Assembly (NCBI GenBank): GCA_947488765.1
Contig: CANLAE010000006.1
Location: forward strand, 1-64,000
DNA from: Chitinophagaceae bacterium
GTDB lineage: Bacteria; Bacteroidota; Bacteroidia; Chitinophagales; Chitinophagaceae
Direction of reading: 5' to 3'
Length of the DNA stretch: 64,000 nucleotides
The notes beneath the pieces are model-generated. The model did not search any database, had not been told where the DNA came from, and saw nothing but the letters and a program-made list of their open reading frames with translations. Position numbers and translations under genes: made by a program. This document shows positions 27,233 to 37,790 of the stretch, piece by piece; within the stretch, counting starts at the first letter, position 1; each line of letters starts with the position of its first letter.

Positions 27233-28036
27233 ATGAACAAACTCCACCTGATTGATCAAATTCAAATAAAAAAATCTTATTTATGTGTAGGATTGGATAC
27301 TGATTTAACAAAAATTCCTGCTCATTTACAAGGTAATCCAAATGCAATTGTTGCATTTAATAAAGCCATTATTGATGCAACAAAAGACCATTGTGTGAGT
27401 TATAAAATAAATACTGCATTTTATGAATCAATGGGTTTAAAAGGCTGGGATGCAATGGAACAAACACTGCATCATATTCCTGAAACACATTTCAAAATTG
27501 CAGATGCTAAAAGAGGAGATATTGGCAATACCTCGGCACAATATGCAAAAGCATTTTTTGAAACATTACCATTTGATGCAATCACAGTAGCCCCATATAT
27601 GGGAGAAGATTCTATCAGACCATTTTTAGAATATGAAAATAAATTCACCATCGTTTTGGGCTTAACAAGTAATAAAGGAGCACAAGATTTTGAATTACAA
27701 AAATTTGATGAAAATTATTTGTACGAAAAAGTATTGACCACAGTTTCTAAATGGGGCACACCCAATAATTTAATGTTTGTAATTGGTGCTACACAAGCTT
27801 CAGAGCTTTTGAATATCAGAAAAATAATTCCCGAACATTTCTTATTAGTTCCCGGCGTTGGATTTCAGGGCGGCAGTTTAAAAGAAGTGAGTGAATATGG
27901 GTTAAATAAAGACTGTGGCCTATTAATCAACGCAAGCAGAGCTATTATTTATGCAGGAAGCGGAATCAATTATGCAGATGACGCCAAAGAAATAGCAATG
28001 CAATATCAAACTGAAATGGGGATTTACTTACAGTAA
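27233..28036 (+). CDS. pyrF: Orotidine 5'-phosphate decarboxylase, type 2
   Basis: Converts OMP to UMP, the last step of de novo pyrimidine synthesis. The 267-residue protein belongs to the longer type 2 subfamily: CVGLDTDLTKIP at the start, catalytic segment DAKRGDIGNTSAQYA, and the phosphate-binding VPGVGFQGG and NASRAIIYA segments. Together with tdk nearby it handles pyrimidine nucleotides, but an unrelated ccmB lies between them. It is monocistronic with a possible box right at the start codon. Confidence 0.96.
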   Translation: MNKLHLIDQIQIKKSYLCVGLDTDLTKIPAHLQGNPNAIVAFNKAIIDATKDHCVSYKINTAFYESMGLKGWDAMEQTLHHIPETHFKIADAKRGDIGNTSAQYAKAFFETLPFDAITVAPYMGEDSIRPFLEYENKFTIVLGLTSNKGAQDFELQKFDENYLYEKVLTTVSKWGTPNNLMFVIGATQASELLNIRKIIPEHFLLVPGVGFQGGSLKEVSEYGLNKDCGLLINASRAIIYAGSGINYADDAKEIAMQYQTEMGIYLQ

Positions 28037-28092
28037 TTTCATAAGCATTTTTTTATAAAAAAATGTTAATCCATCAAAAACATATTAATACT

Positions 28093-28124
28093 TTTGACAA
28101 ACCAATTTTCTTTGCTTTATTTCG
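28093..28124 (+). promoter_or_regulatory. Bacteroidota-type promoter of the M16 peptidase gene
   Basis: TTTG at 28093-28096, a 20-base spacer, then TTATTTCG at 28117-28124 (a degenerate TAnnTTTG). The predicted start of transcription is about 12 bases before the ATG at 28144. Confidence 0.45.
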
Positions 28125-28143
28125 TTCATACTAAAAACAAAAC

Positions 28144-30954
28144 ATGAAAAAAATTACACAATCTATCGGAATGATGCTGATTTTATTAATCAGTTTTTCA
28201 GGCATTGCCCAGGAAACAAAAATTCCGATTGACAACAAAGTAAAGATTGGCAAACTAGCCAATGGACTTACTTACTACATTCGTCAAAACAAAAAACCTG
28301 AACAGAAAGTGGAGCTTAGACTTGTGATCAATGCAGGTTCTGTTTTAGAAGATGACGATCAACAAGGATTGGCACACATGTGCGAACACATGGCTTTTAA
28401 CGGAACAAAAAATTTCAAAAAAAATGACATCGTTTCTTTTTTACAAAGTATTGGTGTTGGTTTTGGAAATGACTTAAATGCATATACCAGTTTTGATGAA
28501 ACTGTATACATGCTTCCTATTCCTACCGACAAACCTGGAAATGTTGAAAAAGGTTTTCAGGTTTTAGAAGACTGGGCTCATAATGTAACATACCTTGATG
28601 ATGATATTGAAGGTGAAAGAAATATTATTTTGGAAGAAAGTCGTTTGGGAAAAGGTGCGGAAGACAGAATGTTCAGAAAAGTGTATCCCATATTATTTGA
28701 AGGAAGTAAATATGCCAATCGTTTGCCAATAGGGGTTGATAGCATTATCAAAACCCACAAATACGAAACAATCAGACGTTTTTACAAAGACTGGTACAGA
28801 CCAAACTTAATGGCAGTAGTAGTGGTAGGAGATATTGATGTTGTACAAGCTGAAGCGTACATTAAAAAACATTTTGAAGGTTTAACCAACCCGGCAAATG
28901 AAAGACCAAGGGTAAATACCGTTGTACCTGCATATACAAAAAATACAGGATTGATTGCCACAGATAAAGAAGCAACGATGTATCAGGCAAGTATGGTATA
29001 CAGTTCAGTTCCAAGCAAATCTGCAACAACCATTAATGAGTATAAAGATGATATTATTGAAAGCTTATTTTCAACAATTTTAAATCAAAGATTACGTGAT
29101 TTAACACAAAAAGAAAATCCTCCATTTTTGGGTGCAGGAATTGGATTTGATTCTTATGCTAGAGGTTACAAAACGTTTCAGGCACAAACTTATCTCGCTA
29201 CCGGAGATGTAACAAAATCAATAACTACAGTAGTTGAAGAAATTGAAAAAGTAAAACGTTTTGGTTTTATGCAAACAGAATTAGATCGTGCTAAAACAAA
29301 CCTACTTACAAGAATGGAAAGAAGTGCAAAAGAAAAAGACAAGACAGAATCTTCTTCTTATGTAGAAGAATACATTCGTAATTTCTTAACCAACGAACCA
29401 ATTCCAGGTATAGAAGTTGAATACCAATATCATAAAGATTTGTTACCTGCAATCAAATTACAAGATGTAAATGCTTTGGCAAACACCTTAAAGGGAAATA
29501 CCAATTTTGTTACTTATATCAATGGACCTGATGCTAATGCAACTGCACTTCCTACCGGTGATGGATTAGTTAGCGCAATTAAAACTACTGCAAGCAAAAC
29601 AGACATCAAAGCTTTTGAAGAAAAAGCAGTAGCAACCACATTATTAAAAAGAAATTTAACAGCTGGTAAAATTGTAGCAACTGCAAAAAATGCTCAACTT
29701 GGAACAACCACTTATACATTAAGCAATGGCATTAAAGTTACCATCAAAAAAACAGATTTTAAAAACGATGAAATCTTAATGAGCGCAAGAAGATTTGGTG
29801 GTCAGAACAACTATGGTTTGGATGATAAATACAATGCAACTTATGCAACTCAAGCAATTACATCAATGGGAATTGGTGAGTTTAGTCCAACAGATTTACG
29901 TAAAGCATTAACCGGCAAGGTTGCAAATGTTAGTCCTCTATTTTCTCCTGTTACAGAAGGTTTCAGAGGAAACAGTAGTGTGAAAGATTTTGAAACAATG
30001 TTACAACTGGTAAACCTTTATGTGTATGAACCACGTAAGGACACATCATTGTATAAAAGTTTTATACAAAAATCAAAATCACAAACTGCTTTCATGATGG
30101 CAAATCCTCAAACTGCTTTCATAGATACTTTGTATACTACCATGTATGGCAACAACCCATTAGCACCAGTTGCTGTTCCAAAAGCTGCATACTATGATAA
30201 AGTGAATTTGGAAAGAGTTTTAGCAATTTACAAAGAACGCTTTGGTGATATGAGTGGTATGCATTTTACTTTTGTTGGTTCATTACCAAAAGATACTACT
30301 GAAAGATTAATTGAAAAATACATTGCGAGTTTACCGGTAACTGTAAAAAAATACAATTACAAAGACAATGGTGTAAGACCGGCAAAAGGGAAAATAAATT
30401 TAAATGTAAATAAAGGTAAAGAAGAAAAATCTTTAATCCTTGCTATGTACAGCGGTGAAATACCTTACAGCGAAGATTTAGATTTAAAAGCCAATGCCAT
30501 TACTGAAGTTTTGAATATTAAAATCATAGAAGAGTTGCGTGAAAAAATACAAGGTATTTATGGTGGTGGAACGGGTGCGCAAATGGAAAAATATCCATAC
30601 AACCATTATACCATCTTTGCTCAGTTGCCTTGCGGACCTGCAAAAGTAGATACTCTTTTAAGTGCATTGAATAGCCAGATTGATAGCATGAAAATAAAAG
30701 GCCCATCTGTTACCAACCTCAATAAAGTAAAACTTCAATGGATTGAACAAGCCAAAACTGCTGCTAAAGAAAATGGCACATGGCTTCAAAAAATTCAAGA
30801 CGTAATGCTTGAAAATGAAAGTGCAGATCGTTTTATCAATTATGAAAAATATGTAAATGCATTAACACCTGAACAAATAAAAGCTACTGCTAATTTATTA
30901 TTCACTGGAAAAAATGTATTAACAGCGGTATTAAAACCGGAAGCGAAAAAATAA
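28144..30954 (+). CDS. Exported M16 family zinc metallopeptidase
   Basis: A 936-residue peptidase with a signal peptide ending GIAQ, so periplasmic. The inverted zinc motif is intact in LAHMCEHMAFNG (His78, Glu81, His82), and the third ligand is Glu158 in EGERNIILEESR, exactly 76 residues on as in this family. Two M16 halves are fused: the N-terminal half is catalytic, and the C-terminal half (from about residue 520, GTTTYTLSNGIKVTIKKTDF) lacks the zinc motif and closes the chamber. These enzymes degrade short, unfolded peptides. The exact substrate is unknown. It converges with secA across a 40-base palindromic terminator. Confidence 0.92.
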   Translation: MKKITQSIGMMLILLISFSGIAQETKIPIDNKVKIGKLANGLTYYIRQNKKPEQKVELRLVINAGSVLEDDDQQGLAHMCEHMAFNGTKNFKKNDIVSFLQSIGVGFGNDLNAYTSFDETVYMLPIPTDKPGNVEKGFQVLEDWAHNVTYLDDDIEGERNIILEESRLGKGAEDRMFRKVYPILFEGSKYANRLPIGVDSIIKTHKYETIRRFYKDWYRPNLMAVVVVGDIDVVQAEAYIKKHFEGLTNPANERPRVNTVVPAYTKNTGLIATDKEATMYQASMVYSSVPSKSATTINEYKDDIIESLFSTILNQRLRDLTQKENPPFLGAGIGFDSYARGYKTFQAQTYLATGDVTKSITTVVEEIEKVKRFGFMQTELDRAKTNLLTRMERSAKEKDKTESSSYVEEYIRNFLTNEPIPGIEVEYQYHKDLLPAIKLQDVNALANTLKGNTNFVTYINGPDANATALPTGDGLVSAIKTTASKTDIKAFEEKAVATTLLKRNLTAGKIVATAKNAQLGTTTYTLSNGIKVTIKKTDFKNDEILMSARRFGGQNNYGLDDKYNATYATQAITSMGIGEFSPTDLRKALTGKVANVSPLFSPVTEGFRGNSSVKDFETMLQLVNLYVYEPRKDTSLYKSFIQKSKSQTAFMMANPQTAFIDTLYTTMYGNNPLAPVAVPKAAYYDKVNLERVLAIYKERFGDMSGMHFTFVGSLPKDTTERLIEKYIASLPVTVKKYNYKDNGVRPAKGKINLNVNKGKEEKSLILAMYSGEIPYSEDLDLKANAITEVLNIKIIEELREKIQGIYGGGTGAQMEKYPYNHYTIFAQLPCGPAKVDTLLSALNSQIDSMKIKGPSVTNLNKVKLQWIEQAKTAAKENGTWLQKIQDVMLENESADRFINYEKYVNALTPEQIKATANLLFTGKNVLTAVLKPEAKK

Positions 30955-30970
30955 TTATTGTAGCATACAC

Positions 30971-31010
30971 AATAAAAAAAGCTGATTCAATTGAATCAGC
31001 TTTTTTTATT
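30971..31010. terminator. Perfect 40-base palindrome, bidirectional terminator
   Basis: The sequence is its own reverse complement over all 40 bases: AATAAAAAAAGCTGATTCAA and its mirror arm. Each strand ends in a run of seven T, so it can stop transcription of both the M16 gene from the left and secA from the right. Confidence 0.93.
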
Positions 31011-31027
31011 TCATGTGATTTTTTTAT

Positions 31028-34000
31028 TTATTCTTCTTTCCCATGACAAGCCTTGTATTTTTTACCGCTTCCGCAAGGGCAAGGATCATTTCTTCCAATT
31101 TTAGGACCTACTACAATTGGTGTTTGTTTCACCGATGTAGAATCAAGATAATCTCTTTCATTTGCACCATATTCTTGTCCGGCAGCATCAATTTCATCTT
31201 TATTGATTTTCATTTTGCTTAAGTCCGTTTTTTGTTGCTTTCCTTCCTTCACCTGATCGCCCTCTTCTAAAGGAATCATAGCATGACTGAGAAACTCAAC
31301 AATATTTTTATTCACCTCGCCACTCATATTACTGAACAAATTAAATGCCTCAACTTTATAAATTACCAAAGGATCTTTTTGTTCGTATGTAGCTGTTTGT
31401 ACACTTTGTTTCAAATCATCCATTGCCCTCAAATGCTCTTTCCATGCATCGTCTATCAATCCCAATGTAACTGTTCTTTCCAGTGCATTAACCAACTCCA
31501 TACCATTGGTAGCAATGGTTTTATCCATGTTACCCAACACCTGCATTCCTTTTTTACCATCAGTAAAAGGCACAATCACATTTTCAATATGGTTACCCTG
31601 ACGAAGCTTTATATTCTTAAATACAGGAACAGCTTTTTGAGCTAACTCTAGTTTTTTACGTTGATAATTAGCAATAGCTTCATTATATAATTTCTCAGCT
31701 AATTTTACTTCATTCCCTTTCTCCAATTCTTCTTCTGTGATAGAAGAATCAACACCAAAATTTACAATTACCGCCAATCTGAATCCTTCATAATCGCTCA
31801 TTCCTTTATAGCCATTTACCAATCCTTCGGCAACGCTGTAAAATGCATTATCTAAATCTAATGCCAATCTTTCTCCAAACAATGCATGATGTCTTTTTGC
31901 ATAAATAACAGTTCGTTGCTTATTCATTACATCATCATATTCTAACAATCTTTTTCTAATACCAAAATTGTTCTCTTCTACTTTCTTTTGTGCACGCTCA
32001 ATACTTTTTGTAATCATGCTGTGCTGAATTACTTCACCTTCTTTGTAGCCTGCAAAATCCATTACTTTAGCAATACGCTCACTACCAAACATACGCATCA
32101 AATCATCTTCAAGCGTTACAAAGAATTGTGAAGAACCAGGATCACCTTGTCTGCCCGCACGACCACGCAACTGTCTGTCTACCCTTCTGCTCTCATGACG
32201 CTCAGTACCAATAATAGCAAGGCCTCCGGCTTCTTTTACGTTAGGTCCTAATTTAATATCCGTTCCCCTACCCGCCATATTCGTAGCAATTGTTACTGCA
32301 CCTGCAATACCTGCTTCAGCAATAATTTGTGATTCCTTAGCATGTTGTTTGGCATTCAATACATTGTTCTGAATTTGTTTTTGACGCAACATTCTGCTCA
32401 ACAATTCACTCACTTCTACAGATGTTGTACCAACCAATGTAGGACGACCTAAATTTCTTAATCTTTCAATTTCTTCAATCACAGCTCCATATTTTTCACG
32501 CTTAGTTTTGTACACCAAATCTTGCTCATCTTTTCTGATTGCAGGAATGTTGGTAGGAATTGAAACCACATCTAATTTATAAATATCCCACAACTCAGCA
32601 GCTTCTGTTTCTGCAGTTCCCGTCATACCACACAACTTATGGTACATTCTAAAATAGTTCTGTAATGTAACAGTAGCATAGGTTTGGGTAGTTGCTTCAA
32701 TTTTTACATTCTCTTTTGCTTCAATTGCTTGGTGCAATCCATCGCTATATCTTCTTCCGTCTAAAATACGACCTGTTTGTTCATCTACAATTTTTACACC
32801 ACCATCCATTACCACATACTCTACATCTTTATCAAACAAAGTATAGGCTTTCAATAATTGTTGTACCGTATGTATTCTGTCTGCTTTTACTGAGTACTCA
32901 TTAATCAACGCTTCCTTTTGATGTATTTTTTGTTCGGCAGCTAATTCCTTACTTTTTTCAATTTCATTCAAACCGATGCTGATATCTGGCAACACAAAGA
33001 AATTCTGATCTTCGCCCGAACGTGTAATTAGCTGAATCCCCTTATCAGTAAGCTCAACGCTATTATTCTTCTCATCGATATAGAAGTACAATTCTTCGTC
33101 AGCCTTCGGCATTTCTTTTTGTTGATCTGCCAAATAATAGTTTTCAGATTTTTGCAATTTTACCCTGATTCCCGGCTCACTTAAAAATTTAATTAATGCA
33201 GTTGCTTTTGGCAAACCTCTGTGTGCTCTGAACAAAGCCAAGCCACCATCTTTCGGATCATCATTACCTTCTGCAATTTTTCTTTTTGCTTCCAATAAAA
33301 ACTGATTGGTTGCTTTTCGTTGAGCTTCTAATAATCTTTCTATTCTTGGCTTCAACTCAAAAAACTGTTGTATATTATCCTGTGTTCCAATAGGACCCGA
33401 AATAATCAAAGGTGTTCTTGCATCATCAATCAATACACTATCCACTTCATCTACCATTGCAAAGTGGTGTTTGCGTTGCACCATTTCTTCCGGACTATGC
33501 ACCATGTTATCACGTAAATAATCAAACCCAAATTCGTTATTTGTACCATAAATAATATCAGCCATATAAGCATTGCGTCTGGCAGCTGAGTTGGGTTCAT
33601 GCTTATCAATACAATCTACTTTAAGACCAAGCCATTCAAAAATTGTCCCGTTCCACTCACTATCCCTTCGTGCCAAATAATCATTCACCGTTACAATATG
33701 AACTCCCTCACCAGCCAATGCATTTAAATAAGCCGGTAATGTTGAAACCAATGTTTTACCCTCACCGGTACTCATTTCTGCAATTCTTCCGCTATGCAAA
33801 ACACTACCGCCAATCAACTGTACATCATAATGCACCATGTTCCAGGTAATTGGTGCGCCGGCAGCAGTCCATGAATTTTTGTAAATTGCCTGATTACCTT
33901 GTATGCTAATATAATTTTTTTGAACGCTAAAAGCTTTATCCAATTCAGTCGCAGTAGCAGCAATTTCGGTATTCTGAGAAAACCTTCTTGATGTTTCTTT

Positions 34001-34348
34001 TACAACTGCAAATGCTTCGGGTTCAATCTCTTTTAAAATTTCCTCTACCTTTTTATTACGCTCTTTTTCTAATGTATCAACTTCCTGATAAATAGCATCT
34101 TTCGTATGAATATCTTCCAAGGGCAGCGCTTCAGCATCAGCTTTTTTAGTAGTAATCTCCGTATCAATTTCTTGCAAATGAGCCTTAATACGTTGTTTGA
34201 ACTCTACTGTTTTATTCCGCAATGCATCATTGGAAATAGTTTGATATTGCTGAAAGAATTGATTTGTTTTTTCAACCACTGGCTTAATTGCAGCCACATC
34301 TTTTTCACTTTTATTGCCACCTAATAATTTTCCTAAAAATTTCAACAT
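31028..34348 (-). CDS. secA: Preprotein translocase ATPase SecA
   Basis: The motor that drives unfolded proteins through SecYEG. At 1,106 residues it is longer than the usual 850-900, as is normal for this phylum, with extra sequence within the first nucleotide-binding/PPXD region. Walker A is MSTGEGKT, the DEAD-type Walker B region is [15 protein letters not shown], and the second ATPase fold carries [12 protein letters not shown]. The C-terminal zinc motif [15 protein letters not shown], which binds SecB and lipids, is intact. The frame runs 11 codons further upstream, but [11 protein letters not shown] at 34348 matches family starts. Its leader contains a copy of the dispersed repeat. Confidence 0.96.
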   Translation of the reverse strand: MLKFLGKLLGGNKSEKDVAAIKPVVEKTNQFFQQYQTISNDALRNKTVEFKQRIKAHLQEIDTEITTKKADAEALPLEDIHTKDAIYQEVDTLEKERNKKVEEILKEIEPEAFAVVKETSRRFSQNTEIAATATELDKAFSVQKNYISIQGNQAIYKNSWTAAGAPITWNMVHYDVQLIGGSVLHSGRIAEMSTGEGKTLVSTLPAYLNALAGEGVHIVTVNDYLARRDSEWNGTIFEWLGLKVDCIDKHEPNSAARRNAYMADIIYGTNNEFGFDYLRDNMVHSPEEMVQRKHHFAMVDEVDSVLIDDARTPLIISGPIGTQDNIQQFFELKPRIERLLEAQRKATNQFLLEAKRKIAEGNDDPKDGGLALFRAHRGLPKATALIKFLSEPGIRVKLQKSENYYLADQQKEMPKADEELYFYIDEKNNSVELTDKGIQLITRSGEDQNFFVLPDISIGLNEIEKSKELAAEQKIHQKEALINEYSVKADRIHTVQQLLKAYTLFDKDVEYVVMDGGVKIVDEQTGRILDGRRYSDGLHQAIEAKENVKIEATTQTYATVTLQNYFRMYHKLCGMTGTAETEAAELWDIYKLDVVSIPTNIPAIRKDEQDLVYKTKREKYGAVIEEIERLRNLGRPTLVGTTSVEVSELLSRMLRQKQIQNNVLNAKQHAKESQIIAEAGIAGAVTIATNMAGRGTDIKLGPNVKEAGGLAIIGTERHESRRVDRQLRGRAGRQGDPGSSQFFVTLEDDLMRMFGSERIAKVMDFAGYKEGEVIQHSMITKSIERAQKKVEENNFGIRKRLLEYDDVMNKQRTVIYAKRHHALFGERLALDLDNAFYSVAEGLVNGYKGMSDYEGFRLAVIVNFGVDSSITEEELEKGNEVKLAEKLYNEAIANYQRKKLELAQKAVPVFKNIKLRQGNHIENVIVPFTDGKKGMQVLGNMDKTIATNGMELVNALERTVTLGLIDDAWKEHLRAMDDLKQSVQTATYEQKDPLVIYKVEAFNLFSNMSGEVNKNIVEFLSHAMIPLEEGDQVKEGKQQKTDLSKMKINKDEIDAAGQEYGANERDYLDSTSVKQTPIVVGPKIGRNDPCPCGSGKKYKACHGKEE

Positions 34349-34392
34349 AATTATATTTTTATGTAACCAACAATAGCACAATTGTTAACACC

Positions 34393-34414
34393 TGTTGCGT
34401 CGCACACTTGTACG
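34393..34414 (+). repeat. Dispersed GC-rich repeat, copy B
   Basis: Identical over 22 bases to copy A at 1256-1277, in the opposite orientation relative to its gene. It lies 45 bases upstream of the secA ATG and downstream of the proposed secA promoter, so it should be transcribed as part of the leader. Confidence 0.7.
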
Positions 34415-34502
34415 GTTGATTATGAATGAGCAATCTTCGTTTCAAAAACCCTGCATCTATTCAGTTTTCGCCAAATTGACACTGCATCGTATTGAAAGAT
34501 GG

Positions 34503-34534
34503 CAAATGTAAAGATTTTGAGCGGAGGTAACACA
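34503..34534 (-). promoter_or_regulatory. Bacteroidota-type promoter proposed for secA
   Basis: Minus strand: TGTG (three of four matches to TTTG), a 20-base spacer, and an exact TACATTTG -7 box at 34503-34510. It predicts a leader of about 150 bases. Confidence 0.5.
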
Positions 34535-34719
34535 TAGGTTTTAAACAGAATTTTATCCAAATAAGTTGAATTTCAATTTTAATTAATGAAATAGCCAAAA
34601 TTTGGTATAAGAAAAGAGAATTTTATGTAGAAATCAGCCAATTAAACAATCCAGCTTTATGTATTTCTCCCGATAAGAATTATTCTGAAATCAAGAATGG
34701 ATTTTTAGCTTGTTTCAGT

Positions 34720-34727
34720 TACTTTTG
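34720..34727 (+). promoter_or_regulatory. Bacteroidota-type -7 box (TACTTTTG) before atpG
   Basis: An exact TAnnTTTG match followed by CACCC, a form also seen at other promoters here. The -33 region is poor. The predicted leader is about 90 bases to the ATG at 34824. Apart from this box, the secA promoter and repeat copy B, the 475-base gap between the two starts shows nothing recognisable. Confidence 0.5.
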
Positions 34728-34823
34728 CACCCAATTAAAGAGATGTACTGAATTTTGCAGAAGAAACCAAATGCATCATTTCATCACAAAAATCAGCATC
34801 CCGAACTAAAAAAATTCTACGAA

Positions 34824-35705
34824 ATGGCAGGTCAACTTAAAGAAGTAAGGAATAGAATAAAAAGTGTACAAAGCACGCAGCAAATTACCAAAGCAATGAA
34901 AATGGTAAGTGCGGCTAAATTGCGCAGAGCCCAAGATGCAATTATTCAAATGAGACCTTATGCTCAAAAGTTACAAGAAATGCTGAGCAATATTGTAAGC
35001 AATATTGATGGTGGTGCTTCTTTAAATTTAGCAGAAGAAAGAACAATTGAAAAAGTATTGTTTATTGTTATTACCAGCGATAGAGGATTGTGTGGTGCTT
35101 ACAATGCCAATGTAGTAAAACTAACCAAAGCAACTATTGCTGAAAAATATGCAACTCAATTTGCAAAAGGAAATGTAACTATTTGGAACATCGGGAAAAA
35201 AGGTTGGGAGTCTTTAACAAAATCCAATTACAAAACTGATGCAACACATAAAGACATTTATTTAAACCTTAACTTTCAAAATGTACAGGCCGCTGCACAA
35301 GCTGCTACCAAAGCATTTGAAAACAAAGAGTTTGACAGAGTTGAAATAATTTACAGCCAATTTAAAAATGCAGCTACGCAAGCATTTGTTGCGGAACAAT
35401 TTCTACCAATTCCAAAAATTACATCAAAAGCAGGAGCAAAAAAATCTGATTTTATTTTTGAACCAGGCAAAGACGAATTGATTGCAGAATTAATGCCTAA
35501 GATTTTAAACACTCAATTGTTCAAAGCAGTTTTGGATGGTAATGCAAGTGAACATGGTGCAAGAATGACCGCAATGGATAAGGCAAGTGAAAATGCAAAC
35601 GAATTATTGAAGTCTTTAAAAATATCATACAACCGTGCAAGACAAGCTGCTATCACCACAGAACTTACCGAAATTGTAAGTGGTGCTGCTGCATTACAAG
35701 GTTAA
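34824..35705 (+). CDS. atpG: F0F1 ATP synthase subunit gamma
   Basis: Central stalk of the ATP synthase, coupling proton flow in the membrane to catalysis in the alpha3beta3 head. The 293-residue product starts at MAGQLKEVRNRIKSVQ and has the conserved N-terminal helix QQITKAMKMVSAAKLRRAQ, the TSDRGLCGAYN segment, and the C-terminal ARMTAMDKASENANELL helix that forms the rotor coiled coil. The frame stays open back to 34755, but ATG 34824 matches the family start exactly. No other ATP synthase gene is nearby: it is separated from atpA and the rest, unlike the usual operon. Confidence 0.96.
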   Translation: MAGQLKEVRNRIKSVQSTQQITKAMKMVSAAKLRRAQDAIIQMRPYAQKLQEMLSNIVSNIDGGASLNLAEERTIEKVLFIVITSDRGLCGAYNANVVKLTKATIAEKYATQFAKGNVTIWNIGKKGWESLTKSNYKTDATHKDIYLNLNFQNVQAAAQAATKAFENKEFDRVEIIYSQFKNAATQAFVAEQFLPIPKITSKAGAKKSDFIFEPGKDELIAELMPKILNTQLFKAVLDGNASEHGARMTAMDKASENANELLKSLKISYNRARQAAITTELTEIVSGAAALQG

Positions 35706-35745
35706 TTATATCAAAACAATATTTTAAATTTATCACTTGTACTTA

Positions 35746-36480
35746 ATGGAAATTTCATCAATCATACCACATATTGAAGCGCTGATTTTTGCCAGCGAAA
35801 AGCCTTTGTCTGCATTAGAAATTGTAGAACTAATCAATAATGCATTTGGATTCTTAGAAGAAAGGGTAACTTTAGATCAAGTAGAAAGTTGTATTGAAGG
35901 AATTCAGGAAAAATATTCATCTGAGTTTTATCCATTTGAAGTAAAATCAAGTGGCGGTGGATTGCAATTCTTAACTAAGAAAGAATACCATAAAACTTTA
36001 GCACAATTAAATGGAGATAAGTTTTTAAAAAGACTATCCTCAGCTGCTATGGAAAGCCTCGCTATCATTGCATATAAGCAACCTATTACAAAAGGAGAAA
36101 TTGAAAGAATACGTGGCGTAAACAGCGACTACAGTGTTCAGAAATTATTAGAAAAAGAACTTATTATAATAGCCGGTAGAAATGAAAATATGCCCGGTCA
36201 TCCTTTAGTATATACTACCAGCAAAAATTTCATGGATTATTTTGGCATTAACTCTACAGATGATTTACCAAAAATTAGAGAAGTACTGGCTGAGCAATTG
36301 GTAGAAGGAACATTGATTAATCCGGAAGATTTTAATTACAATATGAACGTTCCCGAAACAATGGATCAAGTTGAAATGAATGAAAATTATTCAACTGAAA
36401 CCGAACCGATTGCTGAAGAAGAAACATCAACTGATGACAATACAGCTTCATCAGAACCAACAGATGAACAACCTATTTAA
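35746..36480 (+). CDS. scpB: Segregation and condensation protein B
   Basis: Partner of ScpA and SMC in the condensin complex that organises and segregates the chromosome. The 244-residue protein holds two winged-helix domains: IPHIEALIFASEKPLS at the start and the conserved SAAMESLAIIAYKQPITKGE followed by IRGVNSDYSVQKLLEKEL. After residue 190 there is an acidic, probably disordered tail (ETEPIAEEETSTDDNTASSE). A TTG three codons upstream is also open, but ATG 35746 is preferred. ScpA is not nearby. It follows atpG after 40 bases. Confidence 0.93.
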   Translation: MEISSIIPHIEALIFASEKPLSALEIVELINNAFGFLEERVTLDQVESCIEGIQEKYSSEFYPFEVKSSGGGLQFLTKKEYHKTLAQLNGDKFLKRLSSAAMESLAIIAYKQPITKGEIERIRGVNSDYSVQKLLEKELIIIAGRNENMPGHPLVYTTSKNFMDYFGINSTDDLPKIREVLAEQLVEGTLINPEDFNYNMNVPETMDQVEMNENYSTETEPIAEEETSTDDNTASSEPTDEQPI

Positions 36481-36536
36481 CTGTTTAAAACTATCATTCA
36501 TTTCTTCTACAAAAAAGGCAGTAAAAAAAAGCTATC

Positions 36537-37748
36537 ATGCAACAACTAAGTAATGACCAACTCCTATCTGTAGCAGAAAAATTTGGTACACCTACTTATG
36601 TTTATCATGCCGAGCAAATAAATTCAAGATACCAACAACTGACAAATGCATTTGCGCAAAGCGATGTAAAAATATTTTATGCTTGTAAAGCACTCACCAA
36701 CATCAATATTTTAAAGTACTTCAAAAGTATTGGATCAAACATAGATTGCAGCAGCATTAATGAAGCCAAACTTGCACTGCATGCGGGTTTTGAGCCACAA
36801 CAAGTTTTATATACCAGTAATGGAATTGCTTTCAGTGAAATTGAAGAAGCAAAAAATTTAGGCATTCACATTAATATTGACAGCATCAGCGGTTTGGAAA
36901 AATTTGGAAAAGCTTTCGGGCATTCGTATCCTGTTGGCATCAGACTTCGACCTAATATTATGGCGGGTGGGAATTTGAAAATTAGTACAGGGCACGACAA
37001 GAGCAAATTCGGTATCCCAATTGAACAAATGGATGAAATTTTACAGTTAATAAAACAATACGACTTACATATAAAAATTTTACACATTCACACCGGAAGT
37101 GAAATTGATGATGTAGAAGTTTTTGTAAAAGGCATTGAAGTATTATTTGAAATTATACCATTATTTCAGGAACTTGAAGTAATTGATCTTGGCGGAGGAT
37201 TTAAGGTAAAATATGCAGAAGGTGACAAGGTTACAGATATTGAATTACTTGCTTCAAAAGTAAAATCAGCGTTTGACAATCATCCCAATCCCAATGGAAA
37301 ACCATTACAAATATGGTTTGAACCCGGCAAATTTTTGGTGAGTGAATGTGGTTACTTAATTACTCAGGTAAATGTTGTGAAACCCACGCCAGATATACTT
37401 TTCGTTCAAATAAACAGTGGTTTTAATCATCTTATCCGTCCTATGTTTTATGATGCTTATCATCGTATTGAAAATATCAGCAACCCTTCGGGTGAAATAA
37501 AAACATATACCATTACGGGCAATATTTGTGAAACCGATACATTTGCTACTGACAGAGATTTGACTGAAATAAAAGAGTCAGATTACTTGGCTATTTTTAA
37601 TGCAGGTGCTTACGGTTTTGAAATGAGCAGTAACTTCAACAGCAGATACAAACCTGCGGAAGTTTTGATAGAGAATAATGATGCAAGATTAATCAGAAGG
37701 AGAGACGAATGGCAAGACTTACTCCGAGGTCAAATTGATATTGCTTAA
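36537..37748 (+). CDS. lysA: Diaminopimelate decarboxylase
   Basis: Final step of lysine synthesis, decarboxylating meso-diaminopimelate with PLP. The 403-residue protein is a fold-type III enzyme: PLP lysine in FYACKALTN, phosphate-binding HIHTGSEI and DLGGGF, EPGKFLVSECG, and the active-site cysteine in GNICETDTFA. DapD of the same pathway lies at 61405-62220 in this window. It is 56 bases downstream of scpB and 42 bases upstream of an ABC ATPase gene, so the run atpG-scpB-lysA may be loosely co-transcribed without a functional theme. Confidence 0.95.
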   Translation: MQQLSNDQLLSVAEKFGTPTYVYHAEQINSRYQQLTNAFAQSDVKIFYACKALTNINILKYFKSIGSNIDCSSINEAKLALHAGFEPQQVLYTSNGIAFSEIEEAKNLGIHINIDSISGLEKFGKAFGHSYPVGIRLRPNIMAGGNLKISTGHDKSKFGIPIEQMDEILQLIKQYDLHIKILHIHTGSEIDDVEVFVKGIEVLFEIIPLFQELEVIDLGGGFKVKYAEGDKVTDIELLASKVKSAFDNHPNPNGKPLQIWFEPGKFLVSECGYLITQVNVVKPTPDILFVQINSGFNHLIRPMFYDAYHRIENISNPSGEIKTYTITGNICETDTFATDRDLTEIKESDYLAIFNAGAYGFEMSSNFNSRYKPAEVLIENNDARLIRRRDEWQDLLRGQIDIA

Positions 37749-37790
37749 TTATCATTTTACAAAAAATAATTACCAAAAAGATTTTACAAA

